This document shows positions 52,062-60,385 of a stretch of 64,000 nucleotides of DNA, one piece after another (position 1 is the first letter of the stretch; every line of letters begins with the position of its first letter). The DNA lies in the NCBI GenBank assembly GCA_027449965.1, contig DAIDKP010000026.1, positions 124,001-188,000 on the forward strand, in the 5' to 3' direction. The notes under the pieces are model-generated. The model worked only from the letters and a program-made list of their open reading frames with translations. It searched no databases and had not been told where the DNA came from. Origin of the DNA: Acidobacteriaceae bacterium. GTDB lineage: Bacteria > Acidobacteriota > Terriglobia > Terriglobales > Acidobacteriaceae. The translations under genes and the position numbers were made by a program.

Positions 52062-53459
52062 ATGTCGACACCCGAAACCAGGCCGAGCAGCGCCATCCCG
52101 ACGACTCTGGCAAGTCCCGGCGCGCTGCGGTTCTGGCTGGCTGTTTGTCTCATCGGCCTCACCACAGGCCTGGCAGCCATCGCTCTCACCCGTCTGCTCG
52201 AATGGGTTCAGCACATCGTCTGGCAAGGCTCCGGCACAAACATCCTGGACGCCGCGCGCAGCGCCAGCGCGTGGAGACACGTGGCTGTTCTGCTTGCCGC
52301 AGCCATCCTCGTCGGTGTCGGCCAGGCCGTGCTCAAGCGTCTCTCCAGCGGCAACGGCATCGATACCACCTCGGCAATCTGGTTCTATGCCGGGCGCATG
52401 CCCGCGATACGAACCCTCGGCAGTGCCGTGCTCTCCATCTTCGCCGTGGCCATGGGCGTCTCCATGGGCCGTGAAGGCGCTCCCAAGCAGGCTGGAGCCG
52501 TCTTCGCCAACCTCTTCTCCGACGCCGGCAGGCTCTCGGACGAGCAGCGTCGTTTGCTCGTCGCCTGCGGTGCGGGAGCGGGCATGGGAGCCGCCTACGG
52601 CGTTCCCCTCGGCGGTGCGCTCTTTTCCCTCGAAGTCATGCGCGGCAAGCTCGCCCTGCGCTTCGTCCTGCCTGCTCTGCTGGCTTCGCTGATCGCCACC
52701 GGTGTCTCCTGGCTGGCCCTGCCCAATGCGCCGACCTACCGCATTGCGTCTTTTCCGCTTTCCGCCTCGGTCATCGTCTGGACGATTGCGACGGCTCCGC
52801 TCTTCGCCTTTGCCGCCATCCTCTACGTCCGGTTCGTCCGCTGGGCCGACCGGGGCAAGCCGACCGGCTGGCAGCGCTTCATCGCTCCCGGCATCGTTCT
52901 CGGACTGCTCGGGATCGTCTCCATTCCATATCCGCAGTTGCTCGGCAACGGCAAAGATCTCTCCCAACTGCTCTTCAACAACCAGGTGGGTCTTTCGTTA
53001 CTTCTGGCTTTGCTGCTGCTCAAGCCGCTGGCCACCATCCTGTGCATGCGCAGCGGTGTGCCGGGCGGACTGTTCACGCCATCGCTTACCTTCGGTGCGC
53101 TGCTCGGTGCTGCCGCCGGTCATCTCTGGAGCACGATGTGGCCCGGCGTACCGTCCGGATACTTCGCCCTGCTTGGCGCGGGCGCTGTTCTCTCGGCCAC
53201 CTCGCAGGGGCCGATCTCGACCGTCGTCCTTATGCTCGAGTTGACCGGCAGAGATCGATCCTTCATTCTGCCACTCATTTTGATCGCAACTCTCTCAGCT
53301 CTCATCTCCCGCTCCGTGGAGCCTCGTTCCATCTACGATGCTCGCCTCAGCGATGAGCAGATTCGCGCCAGGCAAGCGATGCGCGAGCAGGAATCCGACT
53401 CGATCGGGATTCCACCTTCGCTCCTCGTTCCCGAGGAACAGACTCACGCTTCAAAGTAG
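52062..53459 (+). CDS. clcA: CLC-family chloride channel/antiporter
   Basis: A 465-residue integral membrane protein with about 16-18 membrane-embedded helices. The gating glutamate is present in GREGAPKQAG (about residues 134-143) and the anion-site motif GGLFTPSL (about 337-344) is complete. The first motif, usually GSGIPE, reads SGNGIDTTS, so the Ser of the central chloride site is not conserved. This resembles the ClcB-like branch rather than E. coli ClcA. It moves chloride, possibly in exchange for protons, which suits acid-tolerant bacteria. The C-terminal 40 residues are cytoplasmic and lack CBS domains. The gene stands alone and converges on the Oar-like receptor gene. Confidence 0.9.
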   Translation: MSTPETRPSSAIPTTLASPGALRFWLAVCLIGLTTGLAAIALTRLLEWVQHIVWQGSGTNILDAARSASAWRHVAVLLAAAILVGVGQAVLKRLSSGNGIDTTSAIWFYAGRMPAIRTLGSAVLSIFAVAMGVSMGREGAPKQAGAVFANLFSDAGRLSDEQRRLLVACGAGAGMGAAYGVPLGGALFSLEVMRGKLALRFVLPALLASLIATGVSWLALPNAPTYRIASFPLSASVIVWTIATAPLFAFAAILYVRFVRWADRGKPTGWQRFIAPGIVLGLLGIVSIPYPQLLGNGKDLSQLLFNNQVGLSLLLALLLLKPLATILCMRSGVPGGLFTPSLTFGALLGAAAGHLWSTMWPGVPSGYFALLGAGAVLSATSQGPISTVVLMLELTGRDRSFILPLILIATLSALISRSVEPRSIYDARLSDEQIRARQAMREQESDSIGIPPSLLVPEEQTHASK

Positions 53460-53490
53460 AGAGTCCGCTGTCAGAAATTGATTTTCCAGA

Positions 53491-53525
53491 CGCATCCGCC
53501 CCGCTTCAAGAGCGGGGCGGATGCG
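53491..53525. terminator. strong hairpin between clcA and the TonB receptor
   Basis: A perfect 15-bp GC-rich inverted repeat (53491-53505 with 53511-53525) with a five-base loop lies in the 114-base gap of convergent genes. No U-tract on either side. Confidence 0.6.
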
Positions 53526-53573
53526 CCATGCGGCATGGCACTTCGATTGCGAGACGCGTACTCGGGCGCTGCC

Positions 53574-56500
53574 CTAAAAGCTGTAGCGCAGCGAGAATTG
53601 CATCCTGCGTCCCTGCGTCAGCAGTGCCGTATATTCGCCATAGCTGGCCGGGCTGCCATACGGATTATTCGACACGCTCGCCGGGTCAAACCGCACCGAG
53701 TTCGTCGCGTTGAACGTCTCCCAGTCAAACTTCACCTGCTGGCCATGTGGCAGCATGAAGATCTTGAACATTCCCGTGTCGATGGTGAAGTATCCATCGC
53801 CGCGATAGTAGTTCCGTTCTCCTGTCTCTGCCGCATAGGGTGGACGAACATTCTTGATCGCCGTCGCCTGGCTGTGGAAGGCGTTCGGTTCGCCGTTCAG
53901 GTCGTGCCCATGCCCGCCGGAGGCAATCGCTCCCGTCGCCACGTTCCAGCTCTGGTCGGCCCAGTCCGTATTCCAGCCCAGTCCGTCGATCGAGCCAAAC
54001 GGCAGCCCGCTTGTCCAGTGCGTCAGCGCCGTAATCGTCCATCCGCCAATCAGCGCATTCTCCCATCCGTTGGCGCTGCTGGCAAACCTCTTCCCTTGTC
54101 CAAACGGCAGGTTCCCGATCACATTGCCGGTAATCGCGTGGCGTACGTCAAAGTCCGACGGCCCTCGATTTCCCTTCGGGTTATACACGTTGATGATCTG
54201 GCTGAAGTATCCGCCGCTGCCGCTGTAGTAGCTGCCCGCGCCGCCAATCGTCTCCGTCGATGGACCGCTGCGCTCGGCATCCGATCCCAGGTCGATCGAC
54301 TTTGACAACGTGTAGTACATGTCAAACTGCACCCCATGCGACTCCGGATGGTGCAGCGCCAGTTGCAGTCCGTGATAGCTGCTCGTGCCCATCGACGACC
54401 ACACATACAGCGACGAATACTGCGGATCGAAGTAGCGATACAGCTCGTTGTTCGGTGTATACAGCCCCGGAATCGCATCCAGCACAAACAGCGCCGAGGC
54501 CTCGTTGCCGCGGAATGGCTGATAGTTCTCGTATGCCACCTGCGTCGCGCTCAGCCCGTTGCCGGCCAGCCACGGAAACATATTCTCCCAGTAGGGAATC
54601 GACTGCGCGTTCGCCACGCTTGTCCCGCTGTCCGTGTACTTGTCCAGCAGCTTCTCGGCGGCAAAGTAATCCATGCCGCTCTTCGGGTCCACCAGATCGT
54701 TCGGCGTGGCGATATCGCGCATCTGCAACAGGTGCCGTCCCAGCCGACCCGTGTAGATCGCCTCCATCGCAAACTGCCTGCCAAACTGATGCTGCACGGA
54801 AGCGTTGAAGACATACGAGTACGGCGTCGTCAGTCCCTGATCGACGCCCCACGACAGTGCCAGATCCGGTCCCGGCGTCACCGGTGTCGGTCCGGTCACC
54901 GTCAGCGTCGGCACAATGCTTGTCGGCACGGTCGTCGGGGTGGAGAAGCGCGGCGTCGTGTCCACATACTGGCCCACCGGCGCGCGATCCGCCGTCGTCA
55001 ACCCAAACGAACCCTGCTGGTCAAACGAGTCCACGATCCCCTGTCCAAAGTGATCGAAGAACAAGCCAAATCCCGCATGCACCGTCGTCGTCGGCGTCGG
55101 CGAGTAGGCGATGGCAAACCGCGGTGCCAGGTCCAGCTTATCCATCGACCAGAAGCCCGGCGCGTTGTTCGCTCGCCCACCCGCCGTGAAGCCAAAGTTC
55201 GGCTGCACCACCTGACCTTTGCCGGCGCCGTCCCAGCGATTGTCAAACCACTGAGTCATATTCACCGTCGGCACAATCTCCTGCCCGTTTCGCTCATATG
55301 GCACCTGCAACAACATGTGCCGCAGTCCATAGGTGATGGTCAGGTTTGGCCGCGCCTTCCAGCTATCCTGCGCGTAGTACTCCACCTCGTTCGTCAGGAA
55401 GTGTCGGCTTACCCACTGCCCCGCCGGCAGTGCGCTCAACTGCCCGTTGCTGTATTCGTTGTTGTAGTAGACAGTCGAAGAGGTGATCAGTCCCGTAATA
55501 TCCGAGATCGCCGTGTTGTATGCCGAAGAAAAGCCCGCTGCCACAGCCGGAAATCCAAATCCTCCTGGGTCCAGGCTCGCCGGCGGCTGCCCCTGCACGG
55601 ACGTATTCGCAATCGCGCCCACGGCCAGCAACTGATACGTCACCGATGCACTGGGAAACAGTGTCGCATTCGACTGCCGGTTGTTGAAGATCAGTCTCCA
55701 GTTTCCACCAAACTGAAGGTTATGGTTGCCCTTTGTCCACGTCAGGTCATCCACAAAGTTATGCGTGGGCACCGAGATGATCTGCGACGTGAAACCGGAT
55801 GCCTTCAGCGTCGATATACCCTGGAAAGTTACATACGGCCCGTTCGTCACACCGTTGTTTGTGTAGCCCTGGTGCACCAGCCCATAGCGGAAGTTATTCA
55901 CCAGCGAAGGCGAGATTGTCCAGATATCGCCTGCTGCCAGTCCCTTTGTGTCGTCGGTCAGCAGATACGACGGCGGCTGCCCCGGAAACTGCTCCGTTCC
56001 GCTGATGTGATCCTCCTGATAGTTGCCGCGCGCATACAGCCTGTGCCGATCCGTGGGCGCATAATCAAACTTCAGAATCGCCGTATTGAAGCTCTGCGGC
56101 GAGGGCGACGCGAAGGTATATCCAAACAGGTTGTAGCCATCGCTCGGCGTCCGGCTGTTCGGCATCGGTAATTGCGCATAATAGGCCTCTGCCGCCGGAT
56201 TCACGCCCGGCCCCAACGGACACGTCCCGTTTCCCGAGCAGTTTGGGTCCATCGATGCAATCTGCTGCGGGTCCAGTGTTTCGGTTCCGCTTCCCGTCAC
56301 ATACGTCAGGTCGCCGTTACGAAACGCCGCTCCCGGCACCGACTGCGTAATCTGCTGGCTCTCTGCCGACCGCTGCCCCTCGTAGGCAAAGAAGTAGAAC
56401 AGCTTATCCCGCTTGATCGGTCCGCCAAACGAACCGCCAAAGGTATTCCGCAGATACTTCGGCGGAACATTCGGCAATCCCTCCGATGCCTGCGCCTGCT

Positions 56501-57341
56501 TGTTGAACCAGTCGTTCGCCACTGTATTCGTTGGGCGATAGTACTCATACGCGCTGCCGTGAATGTTATTCGTTCCGCTGCGCGTCACCAGCGCCACCTG
56601 CGCGCCCGACGACCGCCCCGAATCCGCATTTGCATTCGTCGTCACCACGCGAAATTCCTCCACCGAGTCGCGCGTCGAGCGCAGTACGCCGCTGAACGCA
56701 TAGCCCTTGTTCTGGTCGTTGTCGTCCACGCCATCCAGCGTCACATTACTCTGGTCGCTGCGCGCTCCGTCCACCGCGCCGCTGCGGCTGTCCGTATCCT
56801 GCTGCGCTGGCGTCTTGTCGCCCAGGAACAGCACGCCCGCCTGCAAACTCAGCAGGTCCAGCACGTCGTTGCCTTCAAACGGCAACGCCTGAATCTGCGC
56901 CGTATCAAACGGCGTACCCACCGTCGCATCCGTCGTATTCAGCACCTCCGCCGCTCCATTCACTTCCACCGTGTCCACACTTGCATTCACGGCCATCTTC
57001 ACATTCACCGTGCGCGGCTGGTTCACCAGCAGTTGCAGCTTCAGCTTCTGCTCACCAAACCCCGCCGCCTGCGCGTCGATCTCGTAGTTGCCGGGTGCAA
57101 TCTGCTCAAAGTCATACTCGCCATGCGCGCTCGTCACACGTTTGGCCGTGTATCCGGTCTGCGGTTCGGTCAGCGTCACCGTCGCATTCGAAATCACCGC
57201 TCCGCTTGGATCATTCACCGCGCCTTTTACAGATGTAACCGCTGTCTGCGCCATCAGCACGGCAGGGAAGAGAATCATGCCGCTCGCGACGATGACCGCC
57301 AGAGCGAACCGCCAGATTGCAAGTACAGAAAACTGCCTCAT
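53574..57341 (-). CDS. large Oar-like TonB-dependent receptor
   Basis: A 1255-residue outer-membrane receptor, the usual Acidobacteria size. GGAGG lies nine bases before the ATG. A signal peptide (cleavage near MAQ, residue 32) is followed by a carboxypeptidase-regulatory-like domain (about 38-115; VKGAVNDPSGAVISNATV). A plug (about 135-245; PFDTAQIQALPFEGND, NVTLDGVDDNDQN) and a beta-barrel to the C-terminal QFSLRYSF (terminal Phe) follow. Such receptors import polymers or complexed metals, or adhere. The substrate is unknown; it lies downstream of the MBL hydrolase, DUF1501 and DUF1549/1553 genes on the same strand and may serve their substrate. An inverted repeat lies upstream. No SusD partner is present. 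Confidence 0.88.
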   Translation of the reverse strand: MRQFSVLAIWRFALAVIVASGMILFPAVLMAQTAVTSVKGAVNDPSGAVISNATVTLTEPQTGYTAKRVTSAHGEYDFEQIAPGNYEIDAQAAGFGEQKLKLQLLVNQPRTVNVKMAVNASVDTVEVNGAAEVLNTTDATVGTPFDTAQIQALPFEGNDVLDLLSLQAGVLFLGDKTPAQQDTDSRSGAVDGARSDQSNVTLDGVDDNDQNKGYAFSGVLRSTRDSVEEFRVVTTNANADSGRSSGAQVALVTRSGTNNIHGSAYEYYRPTNTVANDWFNKQAQASEGLPNVPPKYLRNTFGGSFGGPIKRDKLFYFFAYEGQRSAESQQITQSVPGAAFRNGDLTYVTGSGTETLDPQQIASMDPNCSGNGTCPLGPGVNPAAEAYYAQLPMPNSRTPSDGYNLFGYTFASPSPQSFNTAILKFDYAPTDRHRLYARGNYQEDHISGTEQFPGQPPSYLLTDDTKGLAAGDIWTISPSLVNNFRYGLVHQGYTNNGVTNGPYVTFQGISTLKASGFTSQIISVPTHNFVDDLTWTKGNHNLQFGGNWRLIFNNRQSNATLFPSASVTYQLLAVGAIANTSVQGQPPASLDPGGFGFPAVAAGFSSAYNTAISDITGLITSSTVYYNNEYSNGQLSALPAGQWVSRHFLTNEVEYYAQDSWKARPNLTITYGLRHMLLQVPYERNGQEIVPTVNMTQWFDNRWDGAGKGQVVQPNFGFTAGGRANNAPGFWSMDKLDLAPRFAIAYSPTPTTTVHAGFGLFFDHFGQGIVDSFDQQGSFGLTTADRAPVGQYVDTTPRFSTPTTVPTSIVPTLTVTGPTPVTPGPDLALSWGVDQGLTTPYSYVFNASVQHQFGRQFAMEAIYTGRLGRHLLQMRDIATPNDLVDPKSGMDYFAAEKLLDKYTDSGTSVANAQSIPYWENMFPWLAGNGLSATQVAYENYQPFRGNEASALFVLDAIPGLYTPNNELYRYFDPQYSSLYVWSSMGTSSYHGLQLALHHPESHGVQFDMYYTLSKSIDLGSDAERSGPSTETIGGAGSYYSGSGGYFSQIINVYNPKGNRGPSDFDVRHAITGNVIGNLPFGQGKRFASSANGWENALIGGWTITALTHWTSGLPFGSIDGLGWNTDWADQSWNVATGAIASGGHGHDLNGEPNAFHSQATAIKNVRPPYAAETGERNYYRGDGYFTIDTGMFKIFMLPHGQQVKFDWETFNATNSVRFDPASVSNNPYGSPASYGEYTALLTQGRRMQFSLRYSF

Positions 57342-57655
57342 CCAGTCGAGCCTCCAAAAGAAAATTCAGTAAATAGGAAAATTGGGTATGAGAATTCGCT
57401 GTGCCGCAGCAGCACATTTTCGCGGCGTCATCGGATGAATACACTTCCACTCAGCATCTTCAGTGGAAGAGGATGCAATGAATCCCCGCGATGGTTATCG
57501 TCTGGGACCACTGGTTTTTTGTGTTGAAACTACGGTGTGTGTATTGAGCGTTACATAGGCAGTGCAGTCGGTCTATAGGAATAAAGAATTCCGATACTCG
57601 TCACAACTCGGCTTTATATCCTGCCTCCACAATGGCCGCAAAGGCAGGCATCGCA
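57342..57655. other. 314-base region upstream of the Oar-like receptor
   Basis: It contains an inverted repeat CTTCCACT/AGTGGAAG (57444-57451, 57462-57469), a possible operator, and AT-rich DNA near 57360-57400 (minus-strand CCTATTTACTG) suited to a promoter. Next to the upstream hydrolase gene a weak hairpin CCTGCC/GGCAGG (57620-57648) may end that transcript. No gene is seen. Confidence 0.45.
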
Positions 57656-58717
57656 TCAGGGTTTCGTCGTTGCGCACGTTGGCGCTGCCATGTGATTCCA
57701 CTTCAGTTTTTGCTCACAGGCTTGTGTTGCCTTGAAGATCGACTCTGTCTTCGCGCTCAGCGCCTGACTCGTCGGCGTGACGGGCCAGATCGTGAAATCC
57801 GCCATCGCCAGCCGCCGCGGCGTACCGTGCAGTGACTTCAAGCCATCCTCCAGCGCCAGCAGATCGCCAAAGCTCAGTTGCAGCCTGTGTTCCTGCGGAT
57901 GCCAGATCGAGCCAATCGGATAATCCAGAAACGGCGTGCTCGATTCCTCAATGTGATTGCCCAGAATGTAAGCCACCGGCTTACCTTCGATATACGCAAT
58001 CAGCCGCTCCGTGCTTGCCTGAAACTCCGCCAGATCGTGAACATAGAGTCGCCCCGGATACAGGCTGTCGCCGGTCAGCAGAATCCCCGTTCGCCGGTCA
58101 TAAAGCGCAACGCTCACCACATCGTGCCCCGGGATCGGCACAATCTCTTCCACGCGTCCGCCCAGGTCAATGTGCCCCACGTCGGTCGGCCAGTGCGCAA
58201 TCCCGAACGCCTTCTGCTCATCCGCCTGCGTCGCCGGGATAAACTCGATCGGCATCGCCGGATCATGCAGCGCTTGGACGGCCGCATCGCCCCACGTGTG
58301 GTCGTCATGCGAGTGCGAGTGCATCACCATCAGCGGAATGCTTGTGCGGTGATTTCGCTCCAGCCACTCGTGCACCACATGCGTCAGCGTCGGCGTCAGG
58401 TCGCCATTGCGTGACCCTGTATCCCACAAGAGCGCTTTGTCCTGCCCAAAGATCAGATACAAAAACGGCATCTCAAAGTCCGTACAGCCGGACTGCCGCA
58501 GAATGAAAAACTCCGGGTTATATTCGTGCACCTGCCACTCCGGCATCTCCATGCACTTCGGCCCACCCGTGGCCCAGTGCGCAGCCAGCGTTCCGCGCTC
58601 CAGGTCGCCGCCATTCGGCTCCGGAAACTGCGCTCGCGCCACCATCGTGCCAGCCCCCATCAGTGCTGCGCCCAGTGCCGCCATCCGCAGCAGGGCAGAA
58701 AATTGTCGCCTTCGCAT
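57656..58717 (-). CDS. Tat-exported MBL-fold metallohydrolase
   Basis: ATG 58717 has GAGGAG nine bases upstream and opens a Tat-like signal (MRRRQFSALLRMAALGAAL, cleavage near VARA). The 353-residue protein has the MBL metal motif HxHxDH as HSHDDH (residues 135-140), preceded by an extra His (HSHSHDDH). The further ligands are His in IPGHD, Asp in LTGDSLYP and His in LGNHIEE. This is a binuclear-metal hydrolase exported folded. Substrate is unknown; beta-lactamase-like lactonase or sulfatase activities are possible. It is in the same direction as the DUF1501 and DUF1549/1553 genes upstream, 149 bases away. An upstream frame extension to 59026 lies in DUF1501 and is not coding. Confidence 0.85.
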   Translation of the reverse strand: MRRRQFSALLRMAALGAALMGAGTMVARAQFPEPNGGDLERGTLAAHWATGGPKCMEMPEWQVHEYNPEFFILRQSGCTDFEMPFLYLIFGQDKALLWDTGSRNGDLTPTLTHVVHEWLERNHRTSIPLMVMHSHSHDDHTWGDAAVQALHDPAMPIEFIPATQADEQKAFGIAHWPTDVGHIDLGGRVEEIVPIPGHDVVSVALYDRRTGILLTGDSLYPGRLYVHDLAEFQASTERLIAYIEGKPVAYILGNHIEESSTPFLDYPIGSIWHPQEHRLQLSFGDLLALEDGLKSLHGTPRRLAMADFTIWPVTPTSQALSAKTESIFKATQACEQKLKWNHMAAPTCATTKP

Positions 58718-58866
58718 CCCGCGTCTCTCCTCGTCTCCTGCTCGTCTTCCAGTCATTGCCGCAGCAAATCTGCCGTTTCCGTCAACCTCTGCCAAACTAC
58801 ACCCGCGACCAGCGGGAGCGGCCACGGCGCGAATGCGCGTCTGCTGCATACAATGCCATGTAATGC

Positions 58867-60321
58867 TTATGCGAGCAACTCGTGAATCACGTTCCCTGAG
58901 ACATCCGTCAGCCGATAATCCCGTCCGCTGTAGCGATAGGTCAGCTTGGTGTGATCGATGCCAAGCTGATACAGAATCGTTGCGTGGATATCGTGGACAT
59001 GCACCGGATTCTCGATTGCCTTCCACCCAAAGTCATCTGTCTTTCCATAGGTGAATCCGCGCTTGAATCCGCCTCCGGCAATCCACATCGTAAATCCATG
59101 CGGATTGTGGTCGCGTCCGTTGTGTGTCTGTCCGCCGTTGAATCCGCTGCCCATCTCCACCACCGGCGTTCGGCCAAACTCGCTGCCCGCCACAATGATC
59201 GTTTCGTCCAGCAGTCCGCGCTGTTTCAAATCCTGAATCAGTGCTGCAAACGGCTGGTCGGAATCCTTGCCCGTCTTCCGATGCAGCTCGATATCGAAAT
59301 GATGATCCCACGGATCGCCCTTCGCGTAGTAGATCTGCACCACGCGCACGCCGCGCTCGATCAGCCGCGCAGCCGTCAGGCATCCACGCGCCGTGCTGCC
59401 CTCGCCATACATCTTCAGCACTGCCGCGCTTTCCTTGCGCACGTCAAAGACATCCGGCGCCTCGGTCTGCATCCGATACGCCGTCTCCATCGAGCCGATC
59501 GTCGCCTCCAGTTGCGCATCGTGCGCGCCATCCTCTGCCGATCGCATATTCATCTCGTCCAATTGCTTCAGCACATCCAGTTCCCTGCGCTGCGTCTTCA
59601 GGTCAAAGCGGTCGTTATGCACATTCGCGATCAGCTTCTGCGGATCGAAGCCCATCTTCTCCACGCGGTCCGAAACATACGTTCCCTGGTGCATCGCCGG
59701 CAGAAACGCCGCTCCCCACAGCGGCGGCCCCACCGTCGTCGGCACCTCCGGACACAACACCACAAATCCGGGCAGATTCTTGTTCTCCGTGCCCAGTCCA
59801 TAGGTCATCCACGCGCCCATCGACGGCCTGCCGGCAAAGTTTGCGCCCGTATTCATCATGAGCAACGCAGGCTCGTGATTGGGAATCTCGGTGTAAACGG
59901 ACTGGACGAAGCACATGTCGTCCACACATCCGCCCAGGTGCGGAAAAATCTCACTCACATACTTTCCGCTTTGCCCATAGCGCTTGAACTGGAACGGCGA
60001 CTTCATCAGCGCGCCCGTCTTCCGCTCGTGTTGCAGTTCGCCACCCGGCATTGGCTTGCCGTCATACTTCTCCAGCATCGGCTTGTAATCGAAGCTGTCC
60101 ACCTGCGACAGTCCACCGTTCATGAACAGGAAGATGACGTGCTTCGCCTTGGGCTTGACGCCCGGCAGCATCCACGATTTTTTGTCTTCCTCGGCGCGCG
60201 CCACGGTATCGCCCAGCAGGCTCGCCAGCGAAAGCATCCCGAAGCCCGCACCCATGCGACAGAGCGCCTCGCGTCGTGTCAATGGTTGTCCTGCTCGTCC
60301 GTGTACCGTATTCTTCTGCAT
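58867..60321 (-). CDS. DUF1501 protein, Tat-exported, alkaline-phosphatase-like fold
   Basis: ATG 60321 has AAGGAG six bases upstream. The 484-residue product carries a twin-arginine signal (LTRREALCRMGAGFGMLSLASLLG). The mature protein is the DUF1501 family, related to sulfatase/alkaline phosphatase folds: VIFLFMNGGLSQVDSFDYKP at the start, GVRVVQIYY, the metal-like region DPWDHHFDIELH, TIIVAGSEFGRTP and GGQTHNGRDHNPHGFT. It is nearly always paired with a DUF1549/DUF1553 cytochrome protein in Planctomycetes, Verrucomicrobia and Acidobacteria, as here (64 bases upstream). Function is unknown; enzymatic activity on an oxidised or sulfated substrate is often suggested. Confidence 0.9.
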   Translation of the reverse strand: MQKNTVHGRAGQPLTRREALCRMGAGFGMLSLASLLGDTVARAEEDKKSWMLPGVKPKAKHVIFLFMNGGLSQVDSFDYKPMLEKYDGKPMPGGELQHERKTGALMKSPFQFKRYGQSGKYVSEIFPHLGGCVDDMCFVQSVYTEIPNHEPALLMMNTGANFAGRPSMGAWMTYGLGTENKNLPGFVVLCPEVPTTVGPPLWGAAFLPAMHQGTYVSDRVEKMGFDPQKLIANVHNDRFDLKTQRRELDVLKQLDEMNMRSAEDGAHDAQLEATIGSMETAYRMQTEAPDVFDVRKESAAVLKMYGEGSTARGCLTAARLIERGVRVVQIYYAKGDPWDHHFDIELHRKTGKDSDQPFAALIQDLKQRGLLDETIIVAGSEFGRTPVVEMGSGFNGGQTHNGRDHNPHGFTMWIAGGGFKRGFTYGKTDDFGWKAIENPVHVHDIHATILYQLGIDHTKLTYRYSGRDYRLTDVSGNVIHELLA

Positions 60322-60385
60322 CGCGCTCTCCTTCATCGTTGCTGCGTTGTCATTTCCGCGCCGCTCCACGTGCCTCGCGCAGCCT

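Noticed and set aside
54336-56171. 611-codon frame opposite the Oar-like receptor
   Set aside because: Very Arg-rich shadow with no recognisable domain.
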